A DNA stretch of 64,000 nucleotides from Asaia sp037151935 (lineage in GTDB: Bacteria; Pseudomonadota; Alphaproteobacteria; Acetobacterales; Acetobacteraceae). Location of the stretch: positions 2,046,001-2,110,000 of the forward strand of contig NZ_CP157575.1 of NCBI RefSeq assembly GCF_051628905.1, read 5' to 3'. Shown here piece by piece: positions 9,489 to 17,115 of this stretch. The first letter of the stretch is position 1; each line of letters starts with the position of its first letter. Under the pieces are notes generated by a model that did no database searches, was not told where the DNA came from, and was given only the letters and a program-made list of their open reading frames with translations. Made by a program: the position numbers and the translations under genes.

Positions 9489-11039
9489 ATGACTGACGCC
9501 ATGCTTGTACGTTCGATGCATTCACGGAAATTCCGTTCACTGGCTCTGGTCGCAGCCACTGCGCTATCCATCGGCGCCGGTGTGTCCTCTTCCGCCTGGG
9601 CAGAAGGGCCGATCACCCCCCAGACCCAGCTCCAGACGCTGCCGAACTTCGTCAATCTGGTAAAGCAGGTGAAGCCTGCGGTCGTCTCCATCACCTCGCA
9701 TATCCGTGCCGATGTGGCGGAACAGGAAGAGGGCGGCGGTGGCGGGGGCCAGCAGATGCCCTTCCCGTTCCCCTTCCCGTTCCAGATGGCACCGCAGCAG
9801 CAGCAGTCTCATCGCACGGTCGAGGCACGCGGCTCGGGGTTCATCATCTCCAATGACGGCTATATCGTCACCAATAACCATGTGGTGAATGGCGCGACCA
9901 AGGTTTCTGTGACGCTCGACGACGGCACGACCCTGCCGGCCAAGATTATAGGACGCGACCCCAAGACCGATGTGGCGCTGCTCAAGATCAAGCCGAACGG
10001 TAAACTGCCTTTCATCGAATTGGGCGATTCCGACAATGTGCAGCCCGGTGAATGGGTGGTGGCTGTCGGCAACCCGTTCGGGCTGGGCGGTACGGTCACG
10101 GCCGGTATCGTCTCGGCACGCGGACGCGACCTGAATGCAGGCCCGTATGACGATTTCATCCAGATCGATGCGCCGATCAATCATGGCAATTCGGGTGGTC
10201 CGCTCTTCAGCCAGAATGGCAAGGTGATCGGTGTGAATGCCGCCATCATTTCACCCTCGGGTGGTTCGATCGGCATCGGGTTTGCCATTCCGTCGAACAC
10301 GGTCAAGAGCGTGGTGGATCAGCTCCGTACCTCGGGCCATGTGACGCGCGGCTATCTGGGCGTGCTGATGCAGCGCATCTCCCCGACCCTGGCTCAGGCG
10401 CTGAACCTCAAGCCCAGCGAGCCGGGTGCACCGCCTGAAGGCGCGCTGGTTGCACAGGTGACGCCGGGCGGCCCGGCCGACAAGGCAGGTCTGAAAAGTG
10501 GCGACGTGGTGACTGCGCTCAACGGCGCCAAGATCAAGAGTGTGCATGATCTGGTCGTGCATACTGTCTCGATGAAGCCCGGCACCGATGCCACGCTGAG
10601 CGTCCTGCGCGATGGCAAGCCCCAGACCATTACGGCCAAGATCGGCAATATGCCGAAAGACGGCGAAGGTCAGGATGCGACGTCCGGCGACGATGCAAGC
10701 CAGTCGGGCAGCGGCAAGATCGGTATCTCGCTCGCACCGCTGTCGCGCGACATGCGCCAGCAGCTTGGTGTCGACGATACGGTCAAGGGAGCGGTGATCA
10801 GCCAGATCGCTCCGGGTTCGCCTGCCGAGCAGGCGGGTGTACGCCCCGGGGACATCATTCAGGCCGTTGGCAACACAGCAGTCGATAACCCCCGCGCCGT
10901 ACTGACAGCCGTGCGTGGTGTGCTCAAGAGCAAGCAGCCGATCCTCCTGCGTGTGCTGCGTGACGGCCAGTTGATCTTCGTCGCTATCGCGCCGGGTGGC
11001 AGCGATACAGATGCCGATGGCAGCGATGACGGCAACTGA
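9489..11039 (+). CDS. Periplasmic serine protease/chaperone, DegP/HtrA family
   Basis: This is an envelope quality-control protease of 516 residues with a signal peptide ending near SSSAWA. The trypsin-like domain carries the triad His131 (TNNHVV), Asp161 (DPKTDVALL) and Ser235 (GNSGGPLF). Two PDZ domains follow, starting around GYLGVLMQ and IGISLAPLSRD. A low-complexity Gly/Pro/Phe/Gln-rich insert (GGGGGGQQ, then a PF repeat) sits before the protease domain, in the LA-loop position of DegP. The gene stands alone and ends at a strong intrinsic terminator. DegP and DegQ cannot be told apart here. Confidence 0.95.
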   Translation: MTDAMLVRSMHSRKFRSLALVAATALSIGAGVSSSAWAEGPITPQTQLQTLPNFVNLVKQVKPAVVSITSHIRADVAEQEEGGGGGGQQMPFPFPFPFQMAPQQQQSHRTVEARGSGFIISNDGYIVTNNHVVNGATKVSVTLDDGTTLPAKIIGRDPKTDVALLKIKPNGKLPFIELGDSDNVQPGEWVVAVGNPFGLGGTVTAGIVSARGRDLNAGPYDDFIQIDAPINHGNSGGPLFSQNGKVIGVNAAIISPSGGSIGIGFAIPSNTVKSVVDQLRTSGHVTRGYLGVLMQRISPTLAQALNLKPSEPGAPPEGALVAQVTPGGPADKAGLKSGDVVTALNGAKIKSVHDLVVHTVSMKPGTDATLSVLRDGKPQTITAKIGNMPKDGEGQDATSGDDASQSGSGKIGISLAPLSRDMRQQLGVDDTVKGAVISQIAPGSPAEQAGVRPGDIIQAVGNTAVDNPRAVLTAVRGVLKSKQPILLRVLRDGQLIFVAIAPGGSDTDADGSDDGN

Positions 11040-11080
11040 GCCTGACCGATCTTGCACGATGCTGGGATAGGTGTGGGTGA

Positions 11081-11113
11081 AAAAGGGCGAGGTCGACAGA
11101 CCTCGCCCTTTTT
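11081..11113 (+). terminator. Intrinsic terminator after the HtrA-type protease gene
   Basis: A perfect 10-bp stem GGGCGAGGTC/GACCTCGCCC with a four-base loop is followed by five T residues. It is preceded by A residues that extend the stem. It lies 42 bases after the protease stop. Confidence 0.95.
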
Positions 11114-11188
11114 GCATGGGGCGTCTTGAGCGCGCTGGGCATAATTGCGGGGTTTGCGGCTCGGCCCGTGCTGCGGCACAGTGGCGCC

Positions 11189-11668
11189 ATGACCCGTATC
11201 TTCATTGATTCCGATGCCTGCCCGGTGAAAGACGAAGTCTATCGTGTTGCCGGTCGCTATAGCTTGCACGTGTTCGTCGTGGCCAATCGCATGATCGCCT
11301 TGCCGGACTCGCCGCTGATCGAACGCGTCGTGGTCGATGCAGGTCCGGATGTGGCCGATGACTGGATCGCCGAACGCGCCTGCGAGCAGGACATCATCAT
11401 CACCACCGATATTCCGCTCGCGGCGCGTTGCGTCGAAAAGGGCGCCCATGTGATCGAGCCGAAGGGACGTATTCTCGATGGCGATGCCATCGGTATGGCA
11501 TTGGCCATGCGTAATCTCATGACCGATCTGCGTTCGGCAGGCATGATGACACCGGGCGGGGCGGCTTTCGGCAAGGCTGACCGCTCCCGCTTTCTCTCCG
11601 CGCTCGATACGCTGGTCAACAAGGCCCGCAAGCCGCGTTTACGGCCTATGGTGCTGCCACCGCAGTAA
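11189..11668 (+). CDS. YaiI/YqxD family protein (DUF188)
   Basis: This is a conserved protein of unknown biochemical role, 159 residues, in the normal size range for the family. It opens with the diagnostic IFIDSDACPVKDEVYRVA and contains ADDWIAERACEQDIIITTDIPLA and the GRILDGDAIG block. The fold has been likened to PIN-type nucleases on the basis of conserved Asp residues, but no activity can be claimed from this sequence. ATG at 11189 is chosen because the conserved domain starts there; an in-frame start at 11126 would run into the terminator of the previous gene. Confidence 0.9.
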   Translation: MTRIFIDSDACPVKDEVYRVAGRYSLHVFVVANRMIALPDSPLIERVVVDAGPDVADDWIAERACEQDIIITTDIPLAARCVEKGAHVIEPKGRILDGDAIGMALAMRNLMTDLRSAGMMTPGGAAFGKADRSRFLSALDTLVNKARKPRLRPMVLPPQ

Positions 11669-11738
11669 TAAAGAGGATATCCGACAGGGCGGGGTCTAAA
11701 AACAGGTCGCGATGGCGCCATTGCTGCATAGGTAATGG

Positions 11739-11770
11739 TGCAGATATAATCTTTAAATATTATATCTGCA
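11739..11770. promoter_or_regulatory. Perfect 12-bp inverted repeat upstream of a membrane protein gene
   Basis: TGCAGATATAAT and its exact complement ATTATATCTGCA are separated by the eight bases CTTTAAAT, ending 13 bases before the GTG start at 11784. The element is very AT-rich inside a GC-rich region and has no T-run, so an operator or a translation-controlling hairpin fits better than a terminator. No known regulator is recognised. Confidence 0.55.
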
Positions 11771-11783
11771 CAGGACGAATGAC

Positions 11784-12611
11784 GTGGCGAGGCAACTTGA
11801 GAAGACGATATCGTTCTGGAAGGCAGGTCATTTCTTCAGGAAGAGTACGGACTGGCGCTTTCTGTATCGCTCGGATGCCTCGCTCCCGATGGTCGGCATG
11901 GTCGCGCTGGGCTGTCTGATCAATCTGATTACGCACATCCTGCAGGCGTCTGTCGCGAAACCCGGGGGGCAGTCGCAGGACCCATGGGAACATCATACGT
12001 TCTTCGAAATAGTCGCCTTGTGGTTCCTGAGCCTCGTCGTGACCCGTTGCGCCCTGACCACCTGGTCCGGTCCTGATCTCTGGCGGATGGACTGGGGTGC
12101 TCTGAAGTCTGTATGCACCGAAGCGGTTTGCGAGATCATACTGGGGGGCGCTCTGGTGCTAATCGTGAAGATGCCCGCATTACTGCCCGCCGATGCAAGT
12201 GCGGGAATGGAGTTGTTGCTCCTTTTGGTTCTGACAATTGCAGGAATAACGTGCCTTTGGATATTTGCCCGCTGCTTCGCCATGAGTTCTGTCGCGTGGA
12301 AAAGCGCGCGACCGCAGTTTCGTATCAGACAAAGCTTTGAGGCCATGAGCGGGCATGTCTGGAGTTATATTTTCTGGAGTTCCGTGATCGTCTTTCTGCC
12401 GATAGTCCTGATGACGCTTTTGCAGAAAGCCATGAATGCTCTCTGGACCGGTAACGCTACACTCTTGGCAGGCGTGGTCTGTGTGACCCTGACCAGTGCT
12501 GCGACGCGGATCCTGTCGCAAAACTTTGATCTGCAGTTCTTTCGCGCTTTGGGTCTTGATACGCCAGTCCCTGCCGAGGCGGGACCTCTTTCATGCGCGC
12601 ATGAAATTTAA
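11784..12611 (+). CDS. Uncharacterised multi-pass membrane protein
   Basis: I do not recognise this 275-residue protein. It has about five hydrophobic stretches: around MVGMVALGCLINLITHIL, FEIVALWFLSLVVTRCAL, IILGGALVLIVKM, LLLLLVLTIAGITCLWIFARC and WSSVIVFLPIVLMTLL. A last one (LLAGVVCVTLTSAATRIL) is weaker. The N-terminus before the first segment is charged and aromatic (FWKAGHFFRKSTDWRFLYRSD). The only sensible start in frame is GTG at 11784, preceded closely by the perfect inverted repeat at 11739-11770. It stands alone between the DUF188 gene and a hydratase-like gene. Codon use and hydrophobic pattern support a real gene. Confidence 0.75.
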   Translation: MARQLEKTISFWKAGHFFRKSTDWRFLYRSDASLPMVGMVALGCLINLITHILQASVAKPGGQSQDPWEHHTFFEIVALWFLSLVVTRCALTTWSGPDLWRMDWGALKSVCTEAVCEIILGGALVLIVKMPALLPADASAGMELLLLLVLTIAGITCLWIFARCFAMSSVAWKSARPQFRIRQSFEAMSGHVWSYIFWSSVIVFLPIVLMTLLQKAMNALWTGNATLLAGVVCVTLTSAATRILSQNFDLQFFRALGLDTPVPAEAGPLSCAHEI

Positions 12612-12741
12612 AGGGAAGATGGCCAAATTCTTACGGACGTGTCATGTTTTCTGACCGATCGGGGCGATTCTGTTTTGTCCTCGTGACTAGGAGGCTGATC
12701 TGCTGGATCGAGCCACTCCATTGACGCCTAATCATCCGGGA

Positions 12742-13581
12742 ATGACCGATTTCATGAATGCTCCCTTCTCCACGACCACGCTTGAGACGGCCTCCGAGAC
12801 TGCTCCCGATGCCCTTCTCGCGTCGCTGCTTCTTGATGCCCGACGCAGCAACAAGCCTTTGCAGACCGTCCCCGAAACCATTGTGCCTATCAATCCGAAG
12901 GCCGCCTACGCGGTGCAGGATGTTGTGGCTCGCGCGCTGAGCGAGGCAGGCAACGGGGAGATCGTAGGGTGGAAAGTGGGTGCGGCCACCCCCACGGCCC
13001 TGCCTTCCTGCGCCCCATTGCACAAGGCGACGGTGTTCGAAAGTGGGCAGGATCTTTCGCCCTCTTTCTGCCGCTTCCATGGGGTCGAGGCAGAAATTGC
13101 CTATTCGTTCAGAAGCGATCTGCCAGCACGGGCCGAACCCTGGACGAAAGAAGAGGTCGCCGAGGCGATCGGGGCTATTCATGGGGCGATCGAATTGCTC
13201 GATACGCGCTTCGTGACGCCGAATTCGCAGCATAATCTCTCGCATCTAGCTGATCAGGGCAGTCATGGCGTGCTCGTCGTGGGGCGCGGCGTGACCTCAT
13301 GGCGCGATTTCACCCCGACCACCCTGCCCATGACCATGCTGGTGAATGGCGAGAAGCGCTATGACCAGAAGGGGGGCAACAAGGCAGGCGACCCGCTGCG
13401 CCTGCTTACCTGGCTTGCCAACCACGCCGTCGAGCGCGGACGCCCCCTGCGCGCCGGCGACGTAGTGACCACTGGCTCGACCATGGGCACGCTGTTTCTC
13501 GATGATCCCGCTGAAATCTGCGTGTCTTTCGAGGGGCTTTTCCCTGTCGAGGCGCGTCTGGGTGCCCCGTTCCGTTTGTAA
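12742..13581 (+). CDS. 2-keto-4-pentenoate hydratase / FAH-type protein
   Basis: The protein (about 279 residues) belongs to the fumarylacetoacetate hydrolase-like hydratase/decarboxylase group that handles 2-keto acids from aromatic or sugar catabolism. Supporting blocks are YAVQDVVARAL, GWKVGAATP, the metal-binding GVEAEIAYSF (the E-x-E pair), AIGAIHGAIELLDTRF, QGSHGVLVVGRGV and GDVVTTGSTMG. The start is ambiguous: ATG at 12742, ATG at 12754 and TTG at 12721 are all in frame with weak Shine-Dalgarno sites. The following gene encodes a 2-hydroxyacid dehydrogenase, so both may act on small keto or hydroxy acids; that is inference. Confidence 0.85.
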   Translation: MTDFMNAPFSTTTLETASETAPDALLASLLLDARRSNKPLQTVPETIVPINPKAAYAVQDVVARALSEAGNGEIVGWKVGAATPTALPSCAPLHKATVFESGQDLSPSFCRFHGVEAEIAYSFRSDLPARAEPWTKEEVAEAIGAIHGAIELLDTRFVTPNSQHNLSHLADQGSHGVLVVGRGVTSWRDFTPTTLPMTMLVNGEKRYDQKGGNKAGDPLRLLTWLANHAVERGRPLRAGDVVTTGSTMGTLFLDDPAEICVSFEGLFPVEARLGAPFRL

Positions 13582-13704
13582 ATGGAGCGCCATCCGGCGG
13601 CTGGGCAGGCGCGTTATCAGGGCGGCATAACGCCAAGGTGATGAGCGTCCCGGCGAGGTTCTTCCTAGGGTTGAAGGCCCTGCAACCCGCAATATGAATG
13701 AGTC

Positions 13705-14640
13705 ATGGCCAGCAAGACCGATATTCTCATGATCGACCCCATGCCGGAGAGCTTCAACGAGCAACTCGGCACGCCTTTCCGCCTGCACCAGTTTGTCTCG
13801 TTAGAGGCGTTGGGGCCTTTGGCCGAGCGGGTCGAAGGGGTGACGACAGGAGGGGGCAGCGGTCTGCCGAGACCGATCATGGACAGACTGCCCAATCTGA
13901 AGATCATCTCGGTCAATGGGGTGGGTATCGACAGGATCGATCTCGATGAATGTCGGCGGCGGGGTATTCGTCTTGCAACGGCTCAGGGTGTGCTGGCCGA
14001 TGATGTGGCCGATATGGCCATCGGGCTGATGCTCGATGCTGTACGTGGCATTTCCTGCAACGATCGCTTTGTACGTGCCGGTAAATGGGGCCATGAGCCG
14101 GTCGTCAATTCATGGACAATCAAGGGCAAGAAACTCGGCATTGCCGGGTTTGGCGCTATCGGCAAGGCGGTGGCCAAGCGGGCGGCATCGTTCGATATGG
14201 CGATCGCCTATTTCAGCTCGCGTCAGCAGACTGACACGCCGCAATATCCGTTTTATCCCGAATTGCGCGTTCTGGCCGACTGGGCCGATGTGCTGGTGCT
14301 CTGCGTTTCGGGGGGCGCACGGTCTTTTCATATGGTCGATCGCAGCATTCTCGAAGCATTGGGTCCGAAAGGCTTTCTGATCAACGTGGCGCGCGGCTCG
14401 GTCGTCGACGAAGAGGCTTTGATCGACGCGCTGCGCGACAACACGATACGCGGGGCAGGGCTCGACGTCTTTGCCGATGAGCCACATGTGCCCGAAGCGT
14501 TTTACGGTCTGGACAATGTGGTGCTGCAATCGCATCGCGCCACTTCGACGTTTGAAACCCGACATGCCATGGGACGGCTGGTTTTCGACAATCTCGCAGC
14601 CTTCTTTCAGGGCAAGCCCTTGCTCACCCCCGTTCTCTGA
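13705..14640 (+). CDS. D-isomer specific 2-hydroxyacid dehydrogenase (glyoxylate/hydroxypyruvate reductase type)
   Basis: This is an NAD(P)H-dependent reductase of 2-keto acids, 311 residues. The Rossmann motif is LGIAGFGAIGKAVAKRA. Catalytic residues are visible in order: Arg in NVARGSVVDEEAL, Glu in DVFADEPHVP and His in LQSHRATST. The substrate-side NGVGIDRIDLDECRRRGIRLATAQGV block is typical of hydroxypyruvate/glyoxylate reductases. Exact substrate and cofactor preference cannot be read. It is encoded about 120 bases after the hydratase-like gene on the same strand. Confidence 0.92.
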   Translation: MASKTDILMIDPMPESFNEQLGTPFRLHQFVSLEALGPLAERVEGVTTGGGSGLPRPIMDRLPNLKIISVNGVGIDRIDLDECRRRGIRLATAQGVLADDVADMAIGLMLDAVRGISCNDRFVRAGKWGHEPVVNSWTIKGKKLGIAGFGAIGKAVAKRAASFDMAIAYFSSRQQTDTPQYPFYPELRVLADWADVLVLCVSGGARSFHMVDRSILEALGPKGFLINVARGSVVDEEALIDALRDNTIRGAGLDVFADEPHVPEAFYGLDNVVLQSHRATSTFETRHAMGRLVFDNLAAFFQGKPLLTPVL

Positions 14641-14698
14641 GGCCTGTATTCTCACGCCAAGGCGTTGCGCCGCGACAGCGGGCTTGGTGGGAAAGGCG

Positions 14699-15679
14699 TC
14701 AGCGCTTTTCCTTTACGCTCGCTTGTCCTTCGCGAAACCGGTCGAAATGCAGCCCGGATCCTGCGTGGGTGATCTGAGAGCGGGCGGGAAGCAGATAGAC
14801 CCGGTGGTTGGGATAATCGAACAACACGATATGCGACTGGAAAAAATCGACGCCTAGCATACCGACGCCCAGATCGGTCTGCGCAAAGACGGGCATACCG
14901 TCCAGTGAGATATTGCCTATTCTGGAGTCTTTGAGCGTCGTTCGATGAAGCAGGGAATGCAGTGCCCCATAGACGGCGACTGCCGAGCTGTGCGTGTCTT
15001 TTTCAGCATCTTCTTTTGGTACGTTCAGCCAGCTTGCGGGGAGCGTTGTGACGGGCACGTCTGAATCGAGTGTCAGCTCCCGTTTTTTGCCGTCGATCTG
15101 CCCGATAACGGAATCATTGCCCGAGAGCGGCAGAGCCTGAGCGCCGGAGCCAATGAACTCAGAAGGCGCTTTGGCGCAGGCTTCATCCTGCCGAAAGCGG
15201 ATCAGGGCGAAAACGCCGTGGGGCATGTCGAGCAGCACGGCGAGGTTTTCAAAAAAGACACTGCCAACTGTACCGATCAGGGGACGTGTGCCGATCTGCT
15301 GCATCGGATAATCGTCGAGTCGGATCATGTCGGGTGTTTGCAGATCGAGCGCGCCCAGCTTGAGCTGTCCCGCCTTGATGACGGGGCGCGTTTCGGTATG
15401 CACGCGATTTGTCAAAATTGAGAGCGTCTTATGCGTGTCTTCTGTTTCGAAGCCCTCCATGTCGCCCACATAGAGCGCGTCGAAGGCGCTGGAGAAATAA
15501 AGGGCGATTTCCTTTCCATCCAGTGTGGCAGGCAGAATCGGTGAATCGCCCCGACCACCCAGAAGCGGCAGGGTAACAGCGCCATCGATACAGTCCGGTT
15601 TTTCCTGCGCAAGAACCGGGTCCGATCCGAACACCGCAAAAGCTGCGATAACCGCACCGAAACGTGCCGTCTTATTCAT
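14699..15679 (-). CDS. Secreted retropepsin-like (aspartyl protease family) protein with altered active-site motifs
   Basis: The 326-residue protein has a signal peptide (MNKTARFGAVIAAFAVFGSDPVLAQ). Its fold clues are those of bacterial periplasmic aspartyl-protease-like proteins. A DGKEIALYFSSAFDALYVG segment sits where the first D-[ST]-G is expected, LTLDSDVPVTTLPASWL where the second is expected, and GMLGVDFFQSHIVLFDYPNHRVYLLP is the typical closing motif. The first motif lacks the Asp-Thr-Gly and the second reads Asp-Ser-Asp, so activity is doubtful. The start at 15679 overlaps the stop of the DksA-like gene by four bases, so they are coupled. Confidence 0.75.
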   Translation of the reverse strand: MNKTARFGAVIAAFAVFGSDPVLAQEKPDCIDGAVTLPLLGGRGDSPILPATLDGKEIALYFSSAFDALYVGDMEGFETEDTHKTLSILTNRVHTETRPVIKAGQLKLGALDLQTPDMIRLDDYPMQQIGTRPLIGTVGSVFFENLAVLLDMPHGVFALIRFRQDEACAKAPSEFIGSGAQALPLSGNDSVIGQIDGKKRELTLDSDVPVTTLPASWLNVPKEDAEKDTHSSAVAVYGALHSLLHRTTLKDSRIGNISLDGMPVFAQTDLGVGMLGVDFFQSHIVLFDYPNHRVYLLPARSQITHAGSGLHFDRFREGQASVKEKR

Positions 15680-15939
15680 CGAAGCTGGCTGTCCTTGCTG
15701 CCGCGGCGATTGATGCCGGTAAAGACCGGGCGGCTGTCGCGGGCGCTTTGGCAGGCAATGCAGAGTTTCACGCCCGGCACGGCGCGCCGTCGCGCCAAGG
15801 GAATGGGCTCTTCGCATTCGATGCAATCCTCGGCGCTGTCCCCTTTTGGCATGGCATGGCGCGCGCGGTTGACGGCATCGGCAATCGTATCGTCGATCTG
15901 GTCCTGGACGGCTCCATCGGGAGCCCAGCCGGTCGCCAT
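15676..15939 (-). CDS. DksA/TraR-family C4 zinc-finger protein
   Basis: This is an 87-residue small member of the DksA/TraR group (YbiI-like) that may bind RNA polymerase through its secondary channel. The zinc finger is complete: Cys39 and Cys42 (CIEC), Cys60 and Cys63 (CIAC) with 17 residues between the pairs, followed by the usual SARDSRP tail. It is too short to have the full coiled coil of DksA, and the N-terminal DDTIADAVNRARHAM helix is correspondingly short. ATG at 15939 is the natural domain start. It precedes and overlaps the aspartyl-protease-like gene. Confidence 0.9.
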   Translation of the reverse strand: MATGWAPDGAVQDQIDDTIADAVNRARHAMPKGDSAEDCIECEEPIPLARRRAVPGVKLCIACQSARDSRPVFTGINRRGSKDSQLR

Positions 15940-16111
15940 GAGCGTCTCCTGTTCTGTCTCGGCAGTCTTTGGATATTGCGATGGCAGGGCCGGTATAAAA
16001 GGCGCTGACAGCCGGTTTTCATCAGTCGATGGGCAGCTTTTTGCTAGTGGTTCTGCCGCGCACTGAACCCGTGACGCTTCCCGTCGTTCACGAGAAAGGG
16101 AGGCAGGACGG

Positions 16112-16528
16112 ATGACTCGATCGGGGGAAGACCAGAGCGGCAGCACGATAACGCCACTTCCCGTACAGGCGTTGCTCGATCCGGTTCAGGCGGCGGCTCA
16201 TCTTGGCCTTGCTCCTGGTCTTTTTCGTGCGTTGCGTTTCTTTCGTTGTGGGCCGTCGCGGCTGATGCTGCGTGGCAAAGCTTTCTACCGTCGTGTCGAA
16301 CTCGACAAGCTGCGTCAGGACTGGTGTATGGCGGTGCAGGTCAGCCCGGAAAACCGTCTGGCTGTCCGACCCGCTCCTGATTTGCGGCACAGGGCCGATA
16401 GCGAAGAAGAGCCTCTAGACCCTCTGATGCGTCTGCTGGCGTTGCGCGCGATACGCCACCGTATCGTGGTGTCGATTTTCTGGACGATGGGGATTATCGG
16501 CGGCGCGATCTGTCTCATTCTCTATTGA
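16112..16528 (+). CDS. Putative tail-anchored HTH protein
   Basis: The 138-residue protein is not a named family I can identify with certainty. Residues about 21-70 (LLDPVQAAAHLGL through FYRRVELDKLRQD) resemble the small MerR/excisionase-like helix-turn-helix domains in which 'DP.EAA..LG' opens the fold and 'Y R..ELD.L' closes it. A charged linker (residues 75-105) leads to a single hydrophobic segment at about residues 117-138 that ends the protein. That would tether a DNA-binding head to the inner membrane from the cytoplasmic side. The gene is divergent from the DksA-like gene and 54 bases upstream of another membrane protein gene. Domain assignment is inference from pattern. Confidence 0.65.
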   Translation: MTRSGEDQSGSTITPLPVQALLDPVQAAAHLGLAPGLFRALRFFRCGPSRLMLRGKAFYRRVELDKLRQDWCMAVQVSPENRLAVRPAPDLRHRADSEEEPLDPLMRLLALRAIRHRIVVSIFWTMGIIGGAICLILY

Positions 16529-16582
16529 ATCAGCTTACGAGGGTGGCCCGGTATCAGCCCCGATATTTCAAGGATCAATCCA

Positions 16583-17017
16583 ATGCGTACGCGCCTTTTT
16601 GCCTCGACCCTTATCGGTTCCCTTACCTGCAATGCTGCGCTTCTGGTGCTGGCGCGCAAGCGTGGCCTAAGCGCGGCTCAGGGTGTCAATTGCACGGCCC
16701 ATTGGTTGGCCGGGCCCAATGCGGCTGAAGTCAGAGACTTCGACCTGAAACACAGCGCGACGGGCATGGCTACGAATGTAGCCGCCTTGCTGTTCTGGTC
16801 CGTATTCTATGATCTGGCATTGGGCAGAAAGCCCAGCCGCGCTCGGGCGTTCCTGGTAACGCTTGCAGTCGGGCCGGTGGCGGCGCTCGCCGATTACAAG
16901 GCGACGCCCAAGCGTTTTACCCCAGGCTGGGAGCTGGTTTTTTCCAGAAAGGAGATGGCTCTGGTCTACGCTGCCATGGTGGCTGGCATGGCGATGGGTG
17001 TCAGACGCACCCGCTGA
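16583..17017 (+). CDS. Conserved hypothetical small membrane protein
   Basis: This 144-residue protein resembles uncharacterised alphaproteobacterial membrane proteins with the pattern 'HWL.G...A', 'R.TG..T......FW...Y' and 'DY...PKR.TPGWE'. Here those appear as AHWLAGPNAAEV, KHSATGMATNVAALLFWSVFYD and DYKATPKRFTPGWELVFS. Four hydrophobic segments can be drawn: residues 5-25, 60-75, 90-105 and 123-140. No function is known to me. It follows the HTH-membrane gene on the same strand. Confidence 0.75.
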   Translation: MRTRLFASTLIGSLTCNAALLVLARKRGLSAAQGVNCTAHWLAGPNAAEVRDFDLKHSATGMATNVAALLFWSVFYDLALGRKPSRARAFLVTLAVGPVAALADYKATPKRFTPGWELVFSRKEMALVYAAMVAGMAMGVRRTR

Positions 17018-17087
17018 AATCTTCTTCGTGAGGGGGGGGCGACGAGGATCCCCCACAGTCTTCAGGGCGCTGCGGCCTGCGAGCCAG

Positions 17088-17108
17088 CCGGGGGCAAAAC
17101 GCCCCCGG
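17088..17108. terminator. GC-rich hairpin between convergent genes
   Basis: CCGGGGGC/GCCCCCGG with an AAAAC loop lies between the stops of the 16583-17017 gene (+) and tldD (-). It could terminate both, though there is no T-run. The surrounding block (from about 17025) has GC-rich inverted segments like those at 6511-6656 and 54418-54525, but the match is weaker. Confidence 0.5.
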
Positions 17109-17115
17109 ATGAAAA

